Source: Acinetobacter gyllenbergii CIP 110306 = MTCC 11365 (GTDB taxonomy: Bacteria; Pseudomonadota; Gammaproteobacteria; Pseudomonadales; Moraxellaceae). Taken from it: a stretch of 64,000 bases of DNA. The notes under the pieces were generated by a model. It did not search any database and was not told the origin of the DNA. It worked only from the letters and a program-made list of their open reading frames with translations. This document shows positions 1 through 7,535 of this stretch, piece by piece. The position numbers and the translations under genes were made by a program. The stretch is taken from contig NZ_ATGG01000028.1 in assembly GCF_000413855.1 (NCBI RefSeq), forward strand, positions 93,753 to 157,752, given 5' to 3'. The stretch's first letter is position 1. Every line of letters begins with the position of its first letter.

Positions 1-215
1 ATCAGCACCACATCCTTCAAGCCATCTTTATTCAGATCGCCTTCAATGGCTTTAAAGAGTTGGTATTTTGCAGGGATATAGGCTTGATAGGTGACTTTAT
101 CTTGACCTAATTTAATTTCTTCCTCTGTCGGTTGTTCTTGGGCAAAGCTGACTTGCGGCAGTGCAGATAGGCTTAAAAAGCCGAATAAGGCGGCAATGAG
201 CTGGGTCTTTATCAT
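1..215 (-). CDS. Secreted protein of unknown function, paralogue of the next gene (partial, N-terminal part)
   Basis: The reading frame starts at an ATG at 215 and runs off the left edge, leaving about 71 residues. The first 25 residues form a signal peptide (MIKTQ start, hydrophobic core, SFAQ cleavage region). The visible mature part closely matches the protein encoded at 339-1040, including the motif GDLNKDG at about residues 59-65, an Asp/Asn/Gly-rich loop like those of calcium-binding or FG-GAP/VCBS-type repeats. The two genes are clearly a tandem duplication, and their upstream sequences also resemble each other. No function can be assigned. The C-terminal part lies outside the window. 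Confidence 0.8.
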   Translation of the reverse strand, partial: MIKTQLIAALFGFLSLSALPQVSFAQEQPTEEEIKLGQDKVTYQAYIPAKYQLFKAIEGDLNKDGLKDVVL

Positions 216-338
216 CTTTTTATCTCATCATTCAGGTGGTTATTGATGCTATTTCTTTTATAAACAATGACTGAATTTCTCTTGGCATTTTGTGCGAATT
301 CAACCTGCGGCAACAATCTTCAAACTTGTGACCCTTTC

Positions 339-1040
339 TTAAAAACTTAAATAATCAAACTCTTTAATTTTCGATAGATAGATTGGGGCTGGATTAATTT
401 TACTCCACTTTTCCTTAAATTTTGGTTCACCTTCAAAGTCTTGACTTAAATTGTCACGAATAACTTTCTTTGCTGTTAAAAAGTTAATACTGGTTTGGCT
501 TTCAATATAAGGCCCATGATTGCTTGAATTGTCATAACCAATCAGACGTAGATCATTGCCTTCCAAGCGAAATAGATAACGCCAATAGCCATAGCGTCCA
601 TGGGCAAAGTGTACATTCAGCACATTATTATTAATTTCTACGCGTATATCAGGGGCGAAATAAACACCACCGTCTTCATTTTCCGAGTAAAAACAACTTA
701 AATTACTAACAATTTGCTTGTAAGTGCCTTTTTCGTTGAGTAATACAATCACGCCGCGGCGGTTAATATCGATACGACCACGGTACTCATGTTCAACAAA
801 ATCTTTGGGATCGGTTGCTTTCACCATCAGCACGACATCGTTTATGCCATCTTTATTCAAGTCACCTTCAATGGCTTTAAATAAACGATATTTTGCAGGG
901 ATATAGGCTTGATACGTGACTTGGTCTTGGCCTAATTTAAGCTCTTCCGCTGTCGGTTGTTCTTGAGCAAAGCTGAGTTGTGGCAGTATCGCTAAGCCTG
1001 ATAATACGAATAATGCGGCAATCACTTGCGTCTTGATCAT
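339..1040 (-). CDS. Secreted protein of unknown function with Asp-rich loop (tandem paralogue)
   Basis: The 233-residue product has a clear signal peptide (about residues 1-25, ending LSFAQ). A loop GDLNKDGINDVVL at about residues 59-71 resembles the calcium-binding DxNxDG loops of FG-GAP/dockerin-like repeats, followed by mixed beta-rich sequence. It probably acts in the periplasm or outside the cell. The neighbour at the window edge is a close paralogue, so the pair arose by tandem duplication. I do not recognise a named family. Start chosen at the ATG at 1040, which gives the complete signal peptide. Confidence 0.75.
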   Translation of the reverse strand: MIKTQVIAALFVLSGLAILPQLSFAQEQPTAEELKLGQDQVTYQAYIPAKYRLFKAIEGDLNKDGINDVVLMVKATDPKDFVEHEYRGRIDINRRGVIVLLNEKGTYKQIVSNLSCFYSENEDGGVYFAPDIRVEINNNVLNVHFAHGRYGYWRYLFRLEGNDLRLIGYDNSSNHGPYIESQTSINFLTAKKVIRDNLSQDFEGEPKFKEKWSKINPAPIYLSKIKEFDYLSF

Positions 1041-1082
1041 CTTTTTATGTCACCATTCAGGTTGTTATCAGACTTATTGCAT

Positions 1083-1661
1083 TTATATGGAATGGCTGAG
1101 TTTCTCTTGTTTTTTTGAACGAATCCAGCGTGCGGCATCAATAATAAAAACAATCACCAAGACAGTAATTAGCACAGGCATGATAAAAGCCAAAATCGAC
1201 AATACGATCGAGCCAATCAACTCACCGGTCGAGATCACAAAATTCCCCAATCCACCTGTGGTTGCCGTCGAGACACCACGTGCTGCAACCGTACTCATTT
1301 GCACCACACCAGCGGTTCCGCCACCGACAATCAATGCCGCTGCCCAAGTGGCAAACTGGGACATTTCTCCACTACTCACCGCCATCGTTGTGACCGTTCC
1401 TGCCACCACAGCCGCAGGTGTGGCAATGGTATCTAATAAGTTATCCACCCATGGCACATAGTAGGCTGCGATTTCACAGATTGTGGCGAAACCCAGTGCC
1501 ATACAGACTGATGGGATGGCTAACCATTCAAAGCCTTGGGCAGGTTGATACCAACCCAATAAGGTCGCAATGCTCATGGCCAACAAGGGAACAAAGACGC
1601 GAAAGCCACAAGCTGCGCTGAGCCCAACGCCAATACAGAGTCCTAAAATTGTTTCCATCAT
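1083..1661 (-). CDS. DUF4126 family membrane protein
   Basis: The 192-residue product is very hydrophobic, with several Gly/Ala-rich membrane segments. The N-terminal motif GVGLSAACGFRVFVPLLA and the central WVDNLLDTIATPAAVVAG are typical of the DUF4126 family of uncharacterised inner-membrane proteins. The C-terminal tail is basic (IRSKKQEK), as expected on the cytoplasmic side. AAAGG lies six bases before the ATG at 1661, which supports this start over the second ATG at 1658. It appears to be transcribed alone; the terminator of the zinc-ribbon gene lies just upstream. Function unknown. Confidence 0.8.
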   Translation of the reverse strand: MMETILGLCIGVGLSAACGFRVFVPLLAMSIATLLGWYQPAQGFEWLAIPSVCMALGFATICEIAAYYVPWVDNLLDTIATPAAVVAGTVTTMAVSSGEMSQFATWAAALIVGGGTAGVVQMSTVAARGVSTATTGGLGNFVISTGELIGSIVLSILAFIMPVLITVLVIVFIIDAARWIRSKKQEKLSHSI

Positions 1662-1720
1662 GGATTACCTTTCTATGCCTATGACAGGTCTTGTTATTTA
1701 CATCTTATTTTTAAGGTAAC

Positions 1721-1750
1721 AAAAAGCCCTATCAAGGGATAGGGCTTTTA
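1721..1750 (-). terminator. Rho-independent terminator of the zinc-ribbon gene
   Basis: An AGCCCTAT/ATAGGGCT stem with a six-base loop is followed on the minus strand by a run of five T. It sits 36 bases beyond the stop of the small gene at 1786-1929. Confidence 0.8.
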
Positions 1751-1785
1751 TTCAAACAGTGGGTAACTGTTTGGTATTTTGCGGC

Positions 1786-1929
1786 TTAGGCATTCTTACT
1801 GTTGAATTGATTGCCAAGGCATTTGGTACACGGAGGTAAACGATCAGTACCAATTTCTAAATAGGTGCGGTGTCCGCATTGAACACAAAAATAGAAGCCT
1901 GTTCCAGGTTTTTCGCCAGCAGTGACCAT
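1786..1929 (-). CDS. Small zinc-ribbon protein (47 aa)
   Basis: A 47-residue frame runs from the ATG at 1929 to the TAA at 1786. The product carries two CxxC knuckles, CVQC at residues 15-18 and CTKC at 34-37, separated by 15 residues, the arrangement of a rubredoxin-like or zinc-ribbon fold. The N-terminus MVTAGEKPGTG resembles small YjdM/DUF1451-like zinc-ribbon proteins. It has its own terminator downstream, which supports an independent transcript. It probably binds one Zn or Fe ion. The biological role is unknown. Confidence 0.75.
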   Translation of the reverse strand: MVTAGEKPGTGFYFCVQCGHRTYLEIGTDRLPPCTKCLGNQFNSKNA

Positions 1930-1995
1930 CTTTGTTCTCCATAGATTTTAGAAATGGTACATATACTATAGCGTGATAGTTTTGATTATTTATTG

Positions 1996-2027
1996 ACCTT
2001 TCCGACAAGTGGTGATGTCGGAAAGGT
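1996..2027. repeat. Perfect 12-bp inverted repeat downstream of vapC
   Basis: ACCTTTCCGACA (1996-2007) and its exact complement TGTCGGAAAGGT (2016-2027) are separated by eight bases. No T-run follows on either strand. It may end vapBC transcription without a U-tract or be an operator; position is the only clue. Confidence 0.5.
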
Positions 2028-2059
2028 GAAGAATGATGCTTAACTAAAATTTAAACGAG

Positions 2060-2478
2060 TTATAAGGGATTCGATACCCAATTCTCCACACGCAATCCAT
2101 CAACACGTAAAAACTCTTTTTCATTATTGGTGACCATTACCCAATTATTTGCTCTGGCGTGCGCTGCAAGCCATAAATCATTAGATCCAATAATCTGACC
2201 TTTGGAAGAAAGCGCTTGACGTATTTGTGCATAATGATCCGCGACATCTTCATCTAATTCAGCGACTTGAATTATTGAGGTAAACTCATCAATGACGTTT
2301 AAGGCTTTTTCTTTGCTTTGACTATTTCAGCACCAAAACGTAGTTCACCCAAGGTAATTACCGAGATTAAAATATTCCGATGGGGAAGATGTTTTTCAAA
2401 ATGCTGGCGGACACTTTCAGGCTGATGTTTGCTGATATAGATACAAATATTGGTATCCAATAAATATTGTGTCTGCAT
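2060..2478 (-). pseudogene. vapC: VapC-type PIN-domain toxin, frameshifted
   Basis: Translation from the ATG at 2478 starts MQTQYLLDTNICIYISK, the PIN-domain N-terminus with the first catalytic Asp (LLDTN), and continues through VITLGELRFGAE. It then stops early because one base is missing in the stretch read GCTGAAATAGTC (about 2320-2331). Shifting frame restores SQSKEKALNVIDEF and the later PIN motifs GSNDLWLAAHARA and VTNNEKEF, ending at the TAA at 2060. Restored length is about 139 residues, normal for VapC. The start overlaps the vapB stop (TAATG), so translation was coupled. As read, the toxin is inactive unless the frameshift is a sequencing error. Confidence 0.85.
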
Positions 2479-2708
2479 TAAAACTCTTCTCGTTCTTGTG
2501 GTGGTTGATCCACTCTTTCTTCTGCATAAAAATCATCTGGCATTTGTGCTAATACATTGAATAAGCGTTCTGCAGTGATTGGTTTTTCACGTAGGATCAC
2601 TTCATCGCCACGGCGAAATATTTCAACTTCTGTGCCTTCAAATCGAAACTCTTTCGGTAAGCGAATCGCTTGACTACGACCGGCCATAAAAACTTTTGCG
2701 GTAGACAT
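2478..2708 (-). CDS. vapB: VapB-type antitoxin
   Basis: The 76-residue product begins MSTAKVFMAGRSQAIRLP, the signature of the SpoVT-AbrB swapped-hairpin DNA-binding domain of VapB antitoxins. Next comes FEGTEVEIFRRGDEVILRE, then an acidic C-terminal tail (residues 50-76) that would wrap the toxin. It neutralises the VapC ribonuclease and represses its own promoter. The partner toxin gene directly downstream is frameshifted, so this antitoxin may be an orphan. An imperfect palindrome lies 28 bases upstream of the start. Confidence 0.9.
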   Translation of the reverse strand: MSTAKVFMAGRSQAIRLPKEFRFEGTEVEIFRRGDEVILREKPITAERLFNVLAQMPDDFYAEERVDQPPQEREEF

Positions 2709-2735
2709 TGTCGCGACTCCAATCGTTCTGATATA

Positions 2736-2751
2736 TACCTTATGATAGGTA
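2736..2751. promoter_or_regulatory. Candidate vapBC operator
   Basis: TACCT (2736-2740) and AGGTA (2747-2751) flank a six-base centre just upstream of vapB. VapB-type antitoxins usually bind such a palindrome at their own promoter. The assignment rests on position only. Confidence 0.3.
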
Positions 2752-2875
2752 CTATTTGATCACTTTAGCAACAATATTTGATCAAAATAAATAAAGCCAA
2801 ATACAGCTAAATATTTAACGTCATTCATCTTCAAAATTAAAAAAAAGATGAAGCCAGATTTATTTTATATAAAAA

Positions 2876-2906
2876 TAAAAGACCCTACACAAAGTAGAGT
2901 CTTTTA
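2876..2906 (-). terminator. Displaced copy of the acnD terminator
   Basis: An AAAGAC-CTAC/GTAG-GTCTTTT hairpin lies about 30 bases beyond the remnant acnD stop codon, the same relative place as the hairpin at 3565-3593 behind the intact acnD. A second, weaker hairpin (TTCATCTT/AAGATGAA, 2824-2852) lies further on. The rest of the 357-base stretch between vapB and the GIY-YIG gene holds no other gene that I can see. Confidence 0.6.
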
Positions 2907-2936
2907 ATCACACTATGATCGCTTTTAGCTAAGGTA

Positions 2937-3010
2937 TTAAGCCACTTGGCCTTCTAAAAAGTCTTGTGCAAAACGCTGTAATACCCCACCCGCTTCATAA
3001 ACAGAAACTT
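2937..3010 (-). pseudogene. Displaced 3' end of acnD (last 23 codons plus stop)
   Basis: These 74 bases match the last 74 bases of intact acnD (3628-3701) with four mismatches. All four are synonymous, so both copies encode the same C-terminus (VSVYEAGGVLQRF, then AQDFLEGQVA and stop). Homology stops at 3010, where the sequence runs into CTTTATTAAACAG and then unrelated DNA. It looks like the former functional end of acnD, displaced when a segment carrying the GIY-YIG gene and a replacement 3' end inserted. Confidence 0.85.
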
Positions 3011-3020
3011 TATTAAACAG
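3008..3020. repeat. 13-bp direct repeat, left copy
   Basis: CTTTATTAAACAG occurs here and again at 3590-3602, flanking the segment that holds the GIY-YIG gene. It adjoins the break point of the displaced acnD tail, so it probably marks the recombination junction. Confidence 0.7.
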
Positions 3021-3065
3021 TTAGTAATATATTCTTCATCAATAACATACATGCATTATCAAATT

Positions 3066-3551
3066 TTAATTTGCATAAACGCTAAGATTTCCACTTCGCC
3101 AATGCTCACCATCCCAACATAATACATCAGCTAAATCCTTCATTATTGAATGCTGACGTAATCGAGGTGACCCATCTTTTTTGTACCATTTATTAACAAG
3201 CGTTATAGGCGTAGGTGGATACACTTTTTTTCTATCATTTAAATTAGGTTGCCAAAAATAAACTATTATTGATTCCGCCTTTTCTAAAAAAGTTCTAGTA
3301 ACTTCAACTGGATATTCAACTTTTGCTAACCAAATTTCTTGTTCTCGTGTTACTAATGAAGCTTTATGATGGTTCTTCAACCTATTATAGAAACTGCCTT
3401 CCGTTATTCCACAATACTGAATATCTATACATCTTTCGTACTTACCTTTGCCAGTAATAATATACAATCCGTTAGATCTTTGCTTATTTTCTAGAACTTC
3501 GTCCAAGGTAAAAGGACCTTCCCAGTTCAAAATTATAGTATGTTGTTCCAT
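3066..3551 (-). CDS. GIY-YIG nuclease-domain protein, orphan
   Basis: The product is 161 residues from the ATG at 3551 (MEQHTIILNW). It carries the full GIY-YIG signature in order: GLY at 28-30, YCG at 46-48, Arg57 in YNRLKNHH, Glu93 in LEKAESIIVYF, and Asn in QPNLND (about 103-105). The family contains homing endonucleases, restriction enzymes and repair nucleases. The C-terminal 50 residues (WYKKDGSPRLRQ, LCWDGEHWRSG) may contact DNA or substrate; I do not recognise them. An upstream start at 3608 would read through the acnD terminator and is less likely. The gene lies between two copies of the acnD 3' end and a 13-bp direct repeat, so it was probably acquired by insertion. Its sequence is visibly more AT-rich than acnD. 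Confidence 0.75.
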   Translation of the reverse strand: MEQHTIILNWEGPFTLDEVLENKQRSNGLYIITGKGKYERCIDIQYCGITEGSFYNRLKNHHKASLVTREQEIWLAKVEYPVEVTRTFLEKAESIIVYFWQPNLNDRKKVYPPTPITLVNKWYKKDGSPRLRQHSIMKDLADVLCWDGEHWRSGNLSVYAN

Positions 3552-3564
3552 TCTTATCTCAATA

Positions 3565-3593
3565 AAAAACCCCATCATCAAGATAGGGTCTTT
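3565..3593 (-). terminator. acnD terminator
   Basis: An ACCC-ATC/GAT-GGGT stem is followed on the minus strand by a run of six T. It lies about 35 bases past the acnD stop and just before the start of the GIY-YIG gene, ending the prp transcript. Confidence 0.7.
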
Positions 3594-3602
3594 ATTAAAC
3601 AG
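3590..3602. repeat. 13-bp direct repeat, right copy
   Basis: An exact copy of CTTTATTAAACAG at 3008-3020, here overlapping the tail of the acnD terminator. Confidence 0.7.
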
Positions 3603-3627
3603 AATCAATTACTTTCAGATCAAAGTA

Positions 3628-6246
3628 TTACGCCACTTGACCTTCTAAAAAATCTTGTGCAAAACGCTGTAATACCCCACCCGCTTCATACACAGAAACT
3701 TCTTCTTCTGTATCTAGGCGGCAAGTCACAGGCACTTCAACAATCTCTTCCTTACCATCCGCTGTGGCACGTTCGATCACTAAAGTTAAAGTCGAACGCG
3801 GTGCAATATTACCAATCACACTATAAAGCTCAGTACCATCTAGCTTTAAGGTCTTACGGTTCACACCCGGCTTAAACTCAAGCGGTAAAACACCCATACC
3901 CACTAAGTTAGTACGGTGAATACGCTCAAAACCTTCAGCAACAATCGCTTCAACCCCTGCAAGACGTACACCTTTTGCCGCCCAGTCACGACTTGAACCC
4001 TGACCATAATCCGCACCCGCAACAATGATCAATGGTTGCTTACGGTTCATGTAGGTTTCAATCGCTTCCCACATCCGCATCACTTCACCTTCTGGCTCAA
4101 CACGTGCTTTTGAACCTTGCTTAATGCTGCCGTCTGAACGAACCACCATTTCATTAAACAGTTTCGGGTTGGCAAAGGTGGCACGTTGTGTGGTTAAGTG
4201 ATCACCACGATGGGTTGCATAAGAGTTAAAGTCTTCCTCAGGCACACCCATTTTCGCCAAATATTCACCAGAAGCACTGTCTAACACAATCGCATTCGAT
4301 GGAGACAAGTGATCGGTAGTGATGTTGTCACCCAAGATCGCAAGCGGACGCATGTTGGCTAAAGTACGTGGTGCAGCCAACGCCCCTTCCCAGTATGGAG
4401 GACGGCGAATATAAGTACTCATTGGACGCCAATCATATAGTGGGCTCGCCGCTTCTTCATTAACACCCAAATCAAACATTGGAATGTAGATTTTACGGAA
4501 CTGTTCAGGCTTCACTGCTTCTTTCACCAGCGCATCAATTTCAGCATCCGAAGGCCAGATATCTTTCAGGTAAATTGGATTACCGTCTTTGTCATTTCCG
4601 AGCGAATCTGTTTCGATATCAAAACGAATGGTTCCTGCAATCGCATACGCTACCACAAGTGGCGGAGATGCCAAGAACGCTTGTTTTGCATAGGGATGGA
4701 TACGACCATCAAAGTTACGGTTACCCGAAAGCACGGCAGTCGCGTATAAGTCACGCTCAATGATTTCTTGTTGAATCACAGGATCAAGTGCGCCTGACAT
4801 CCCATTACAGGTAGTACATGCATACGCTACGATACCAAAACCAAGTTTCTCCAGATCGCCTAATACGCCTGCTTCTTCAAGATACAGCGCAGCCGCCTTA
4901 GAACCTGGTGCAAATGATGATTTCACCCAAGGTTTACGTACCAAGCCGAGTTCATTGGCTTTACGTGCCAATAGACCTGCGGCAACCGTGTTACGTGGGT
5001 TAGAGGTATTGGTACATGAGGTAATTGCAGCAATAATCACAGCACCATCAGGAATTAAACCTTCTGCTTCTTGTGCCTTGGCAAGCTCTAAATTCCCTGC
5101 AATGCCTTTGGCTTTCAAATCAGCCGTAGACACACGTGCATGCGGGTTTGATGGGCCTGCAATGTTACGAGTCACCGTTGAAAGATCAAAACGAAGTACA
5201 CGTGGGTACTCAGCTTGGGTCATATCTGATGCCCAAAGACCGATTTCTTTGGCATATTGCTCAACCAAAGCCACTTGCGTATCTTCACGACCGGTCAGGC
5301 GTAAATAATCGATGGTGTTCTGGTCGATATAGAACATCGCCGCAGTTGCGCCATATTCTGGGGTCATATTTGAGATGGTGGCACGGTCGCCCACAGACAT
5401 GCTGTCAGCACCTTCACCGAAGAACTCTAGATATGCACCGACCACACGTTCTTTACGTAAGAACTCAGTCAATGCCAACACGATATCGGTTGCAGTAATG
5501 CCTGCTTGACGCTGACCGACAAACTCAACCCCGATAATGTCTGGCAGACGCATCCAAGACGCGCGTCCGAGCATCACATTTTCAGCCTCTAAACCACCGA
5601 CACCGACTGAAATCACGCCAAGCGCATCGGTATGTGGGGTATGTGAATCGGTACCGACACAGGTATCAGGGAAAGCCAAGCCGTCACGGTTTTGAATCAC
5701 TGGAGACATTTTCTCCAAGTTGATCTGATGCATGATGCCGTTACCCGCAGGGATCACATCGACATTTTTAAAAGCGGTTTTAGTCCACTCAATAAAGTGG
5801 AAACGGTCTTCATTACGGCGGTCTTCGATTGCACGGTTTTTCTCAAATGCATCAGGGTCAAAGCCACCGAACTCCACTGCCAAAGAGTGATCCACGATCA
5901 ACTGAGTTGGTACCACAGGATTGACCTTGGAAGGATCACCGCCTTTGTCTGCAATCGCATCACGCAGACCTGCAAGATCCACCAATGCGGTTTGACCCAA
6001 GATGTCATGACAGACCACACGTGCTGGATACCATGGAAAATCAAGATTCTGACGGCGTTCGATCAACTGGGTTAAATAGGCTGTTAAATTCTCGGCATCC
6101 GCTTTACGCACCAGCTGTTCAGCCAACACTTTCGAGGTGTATGGCAGCTTTTCGTATGCGCCTGGCTGAATATCTTCAACGGCTTGACGCACGTCATAAT
6201 ATTCGAGCTGGGTACCTGCCAGCGGTTTACGATATTTTGTGTTCAT
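3628..6246 (-). CDS. acnD: Fe/S-dependent 2-methylcitrate dehydratase AcnD
   Basis: AcnD dehydrates 2-methylcitrate in the methylcitrate cycle that degrades propionyl-CoA, replacing PrpD. The 872-residue product has the aconitase layout: catalytic domain with 4Fe-4S ligands Cys411 (ITSCTNTSNP) and Cys477/Cys480 (CTTCNGMSG), then the swivel domain with DYGQGSSRDWAAKG near residue 760. It starts in the TAATG overlap with the prpC stop, so the two are translationally coupled. The usual partner gene prpF does not follow; downstream lie a displaced acnD tail and vapBC. The 3' end appears to have been replaced during an insertion but keeps the normal protein C-terminus. Confidence 0.92.
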   Translation of the reverse strand: MNTKYRKPLAGTQLEYYDVRQAVEDIQPGAYEKLPYTSKVLAEQLVRKADAENLTAYLTQLIERRQNLDFPWYPARVVCHDILGQTALVDLAGLRDAIADKGGDPSKVNPVVPTQLIVDHSLAVEFGGFDPDAFEKNRAIEDRRNEDRFHFIEWTKTAFKNVDVIPAGNGIMHQINLEKMSPVIQNRDGLAFPDTCVGTDSHTPHTDALGVISVGVGGLEAENVMLGRASWMRLPDIIGVEFVGQRQAGITATDIVLALTEFLRKERVVGAYLEFFGEGADSMSVGDRATISNMTPEYGATAAMFYIDQNTIDYLRLTGREDTQVALVEQYAKEIGLWASDMTQAEYPRVLRFDLSTVTRNIAGPSNPHARVSTADLKAKGIAGNLELAKAQEAEGLIPDGAVIIAAITSCTNTSNPRNTVAAGLLARKANELGLVRKPWVKSSFAPGSKAAALYLEEAGVLGDLEKLGFGIVAYACTTCNGMSGALDPVIQQEIIERDLYATAVLSGNRNFDGRIHPYAKQAFLASPPLVVAYAIAGTIRFDIETDSLGNDKDGNPIYLKDIWPSDAEIDALVKEAVKPEQFRKIYIPMFDLGVNEEAASPLYDWRPMSTYIRRPPYWEGALAAPRTLANMRPLAILGDNITTDHLSPSNAIVLDSASGEYLAKMGVPEEDFNSYATHRGDHLTTQRATFANPKLFNEMVVRSDGSIKQGSKARVEPEGEVMRMWEAIETYMNRKQPLIIVAGADYGQGSSRDWAAKGVRLAGVEAIVAEGFERIHRTNLVGMGVLPLEFKPGVNRKTLKLDGTELYSVIGNIAPRSTLTLVIERATADGKEEIVEVPVTCRLDTEEEVSVYEAGGVLQRFAQDFLEGQVA

Positions 6247-7403
6247 TAACCACGCTCCGCCAATGGTTTGAATTCAAGATTTTCAGGACCGGTATAGTTG
6301 GCACTTGGACGAATGATTTTACCGTCCTGACGCTGTTCAATTACGTGTGCAGACCAACCCGCAGTACGTGCAATCACGAATAATGGCGTGAACATTGCCG
6401 TTGGCACACCCATCAAGTGATAGCTCACCGCACTGAACCAGTCGAGATTCGGGAACATGTTCTTCACTTCTTTCATCACGGCTTCTAAACGTTCAGCGAT
6501 CACATACATCTTGGTATTTTCTTGTGCTTCAGCAAGTTCACGCGCCACTTGCTTGATCACTTCGTTACGTGGATCAGAAACGGTATAAACTGGGTGACCA
6601 AAGCCAATCACCACTTCTTTTTTCTCAACACGGCTACGGATATCCGCTTCTGCCTCATCTGCATTGTCATAACGTTGTTGAATCACGAACGCCACTTCAT
6701 TGGCACCACCGTGTTTAGGTCCACGTAACGCACCGATACCGCCTGTGATTGCTGAGTACATGTCTGAACCTGTCCCTGCCACCACACGTGAAGTAAAGGT
6801 CGATGCATTAAACTCATGCTCTGCATACAGAATCAAAGAAGTGTGCATCGCTTGAATCCATTCTTCCGATGGCGCTTCGCCATGAAGGAGATGCAAGAAA
6901 TGTGCAGCAATCGAGTCATCATTGGTTTCAACTTCAATACGACGACCGTTGTTGCTGAAGTGATACCAGTACAACAACATTGAACCCAAGCTTGCCATCA
7001 ATTTATCAGCGATGTCTTTTGCGCCCGCTTCGTTGTGGTCTTCATGTTCTGGGGTTAAGCAACCCAATACAGAGACGCCAGTACGCATCACATCCATTGG
7101 GTGTGCAGATGGTGGCAGTTGCTCAAGTGCTGTTTTCAATGCTGCGGGTAAGCCACGCAGCGCTTTTAATTTTGCTTTATAAGCTTTGAGTTCGGCTTTA
7201 TTTGGAAGTTTGCCGTGTACCAGAAGGTGTGCCACTTCTTCAAACTGGCTGCCGACGGCAAGGTCAAGAATGTCATAGCCGCGGTAGTGTAAGTCGTTGC
7301 CGCTGCGGCCTACGGTACAGAGTGCAGTGTTGCCTGCCACTTGTCCGCTGAGTGCAACTGATTTTTTTGGTTTGAAGCCTGTTGGCGTTTCATTACTGCT
7401 CAT
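6246..7403 (-). CDS. prpC: 2-methylcitrate synthase
   Basis: PrpC condenses propionyl-CoA with oxaloacetate to 2-methylcitrate. The 385-residue length is normal. Citrate-synthase residues are visible: His196 (EHEFNAST), His231 (KHGGANE), His270 (GFGHPVY) and Asp321 (NLDWFSA). The N-terminus KPKKSVALSGQVAGNTALCT is typical of PrpC and not of the housekeeping GltA. It lies in the prpB-prpC-acnD operon, 270 bases downstream of prpB and overlapping acnD by one base. Confidence 0.95.
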   Translation of the reverse strand: MSSNETPTGFKPKKSVALSGQVAGNTALCTVGRSGNDLHYRGYDILDLAVGSQFEEVAHLLVHGKLPNKAELKAYKAKLKALRGLPAALKTALEQLPPSAHPMDVMRTGVSVLGCLTPEHEDHNEAGAKDIADKLMASLGSMLLYWYHFSNNGRRIEVETNDDSIAAHFLHLLHGEAPSEEWIQAMHTSLILYAEHEFNASTFTSRVVAGTGSDMYSAITGGIGALRGPKHGGANEVAFVIQQRYDNADEAEADIRSRVEKKEVVIGFGHPVYTVSDPRNEVIKQVARELAEAQENTKMYVIAERLEAVMKEVKNMFPNLDWFSAVSYHLMGVPTAMFTPLFVIARTAGWSAHVIEQRQDGKIIRPSANYTGPENLEFKPLAERG

Positions 7404-7499
7404 AAGATTGTCCTTTTCTATCTATTTAATTTATTTTTGAGCAACTCAACGGAGTCGTGCCGAGTTCTCATCCTGTTTCAGGATAAACCTTCGGTTCGA

Positions 7500-7525
7500 C
7501 CTACTTTTCTTTCGGGAAAAGTAGG
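7500..7525. repeat. Perfect 10-bp hairpin in the prpB-prpC gap
   Basis: CCTACTTTTC and GAAAAGTAGG flank a TTTCGG loop. A related hairpin built on TTACTTTTG lies at 12904-12929 near dld, suggesting a dispersed intergenic repeat family. Confidence 0.6.
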
Positions 7526-7535
7526 CAAAACCATT

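Noticed and set aside
1033..1461. 142-codon plus-strand frame
   Set aside because: It lies antisense to the DUF4126 gene, has a low-complexity Ala/Thr/Pro composition typical of a shadow frame, and no ribosome site.
2937..3010. IS-element or transposon end
   Set aside because: No transposase gene or terminal inverted repeats were seen; the sequence is clearly an acnD tail.
3552..3608. Upstream start for the GIY-YIG gene
   Set aside because: The extra codons come from the acnD terminator region and the 13-bp repeat, so the ATG at 3551 is more natural.
5985..6383. 132-codon plus-strand frame across the acnD-prpC junction
   Set aside because: Antisense to two well-supported genes; codon pattern is that of a shadow frame.
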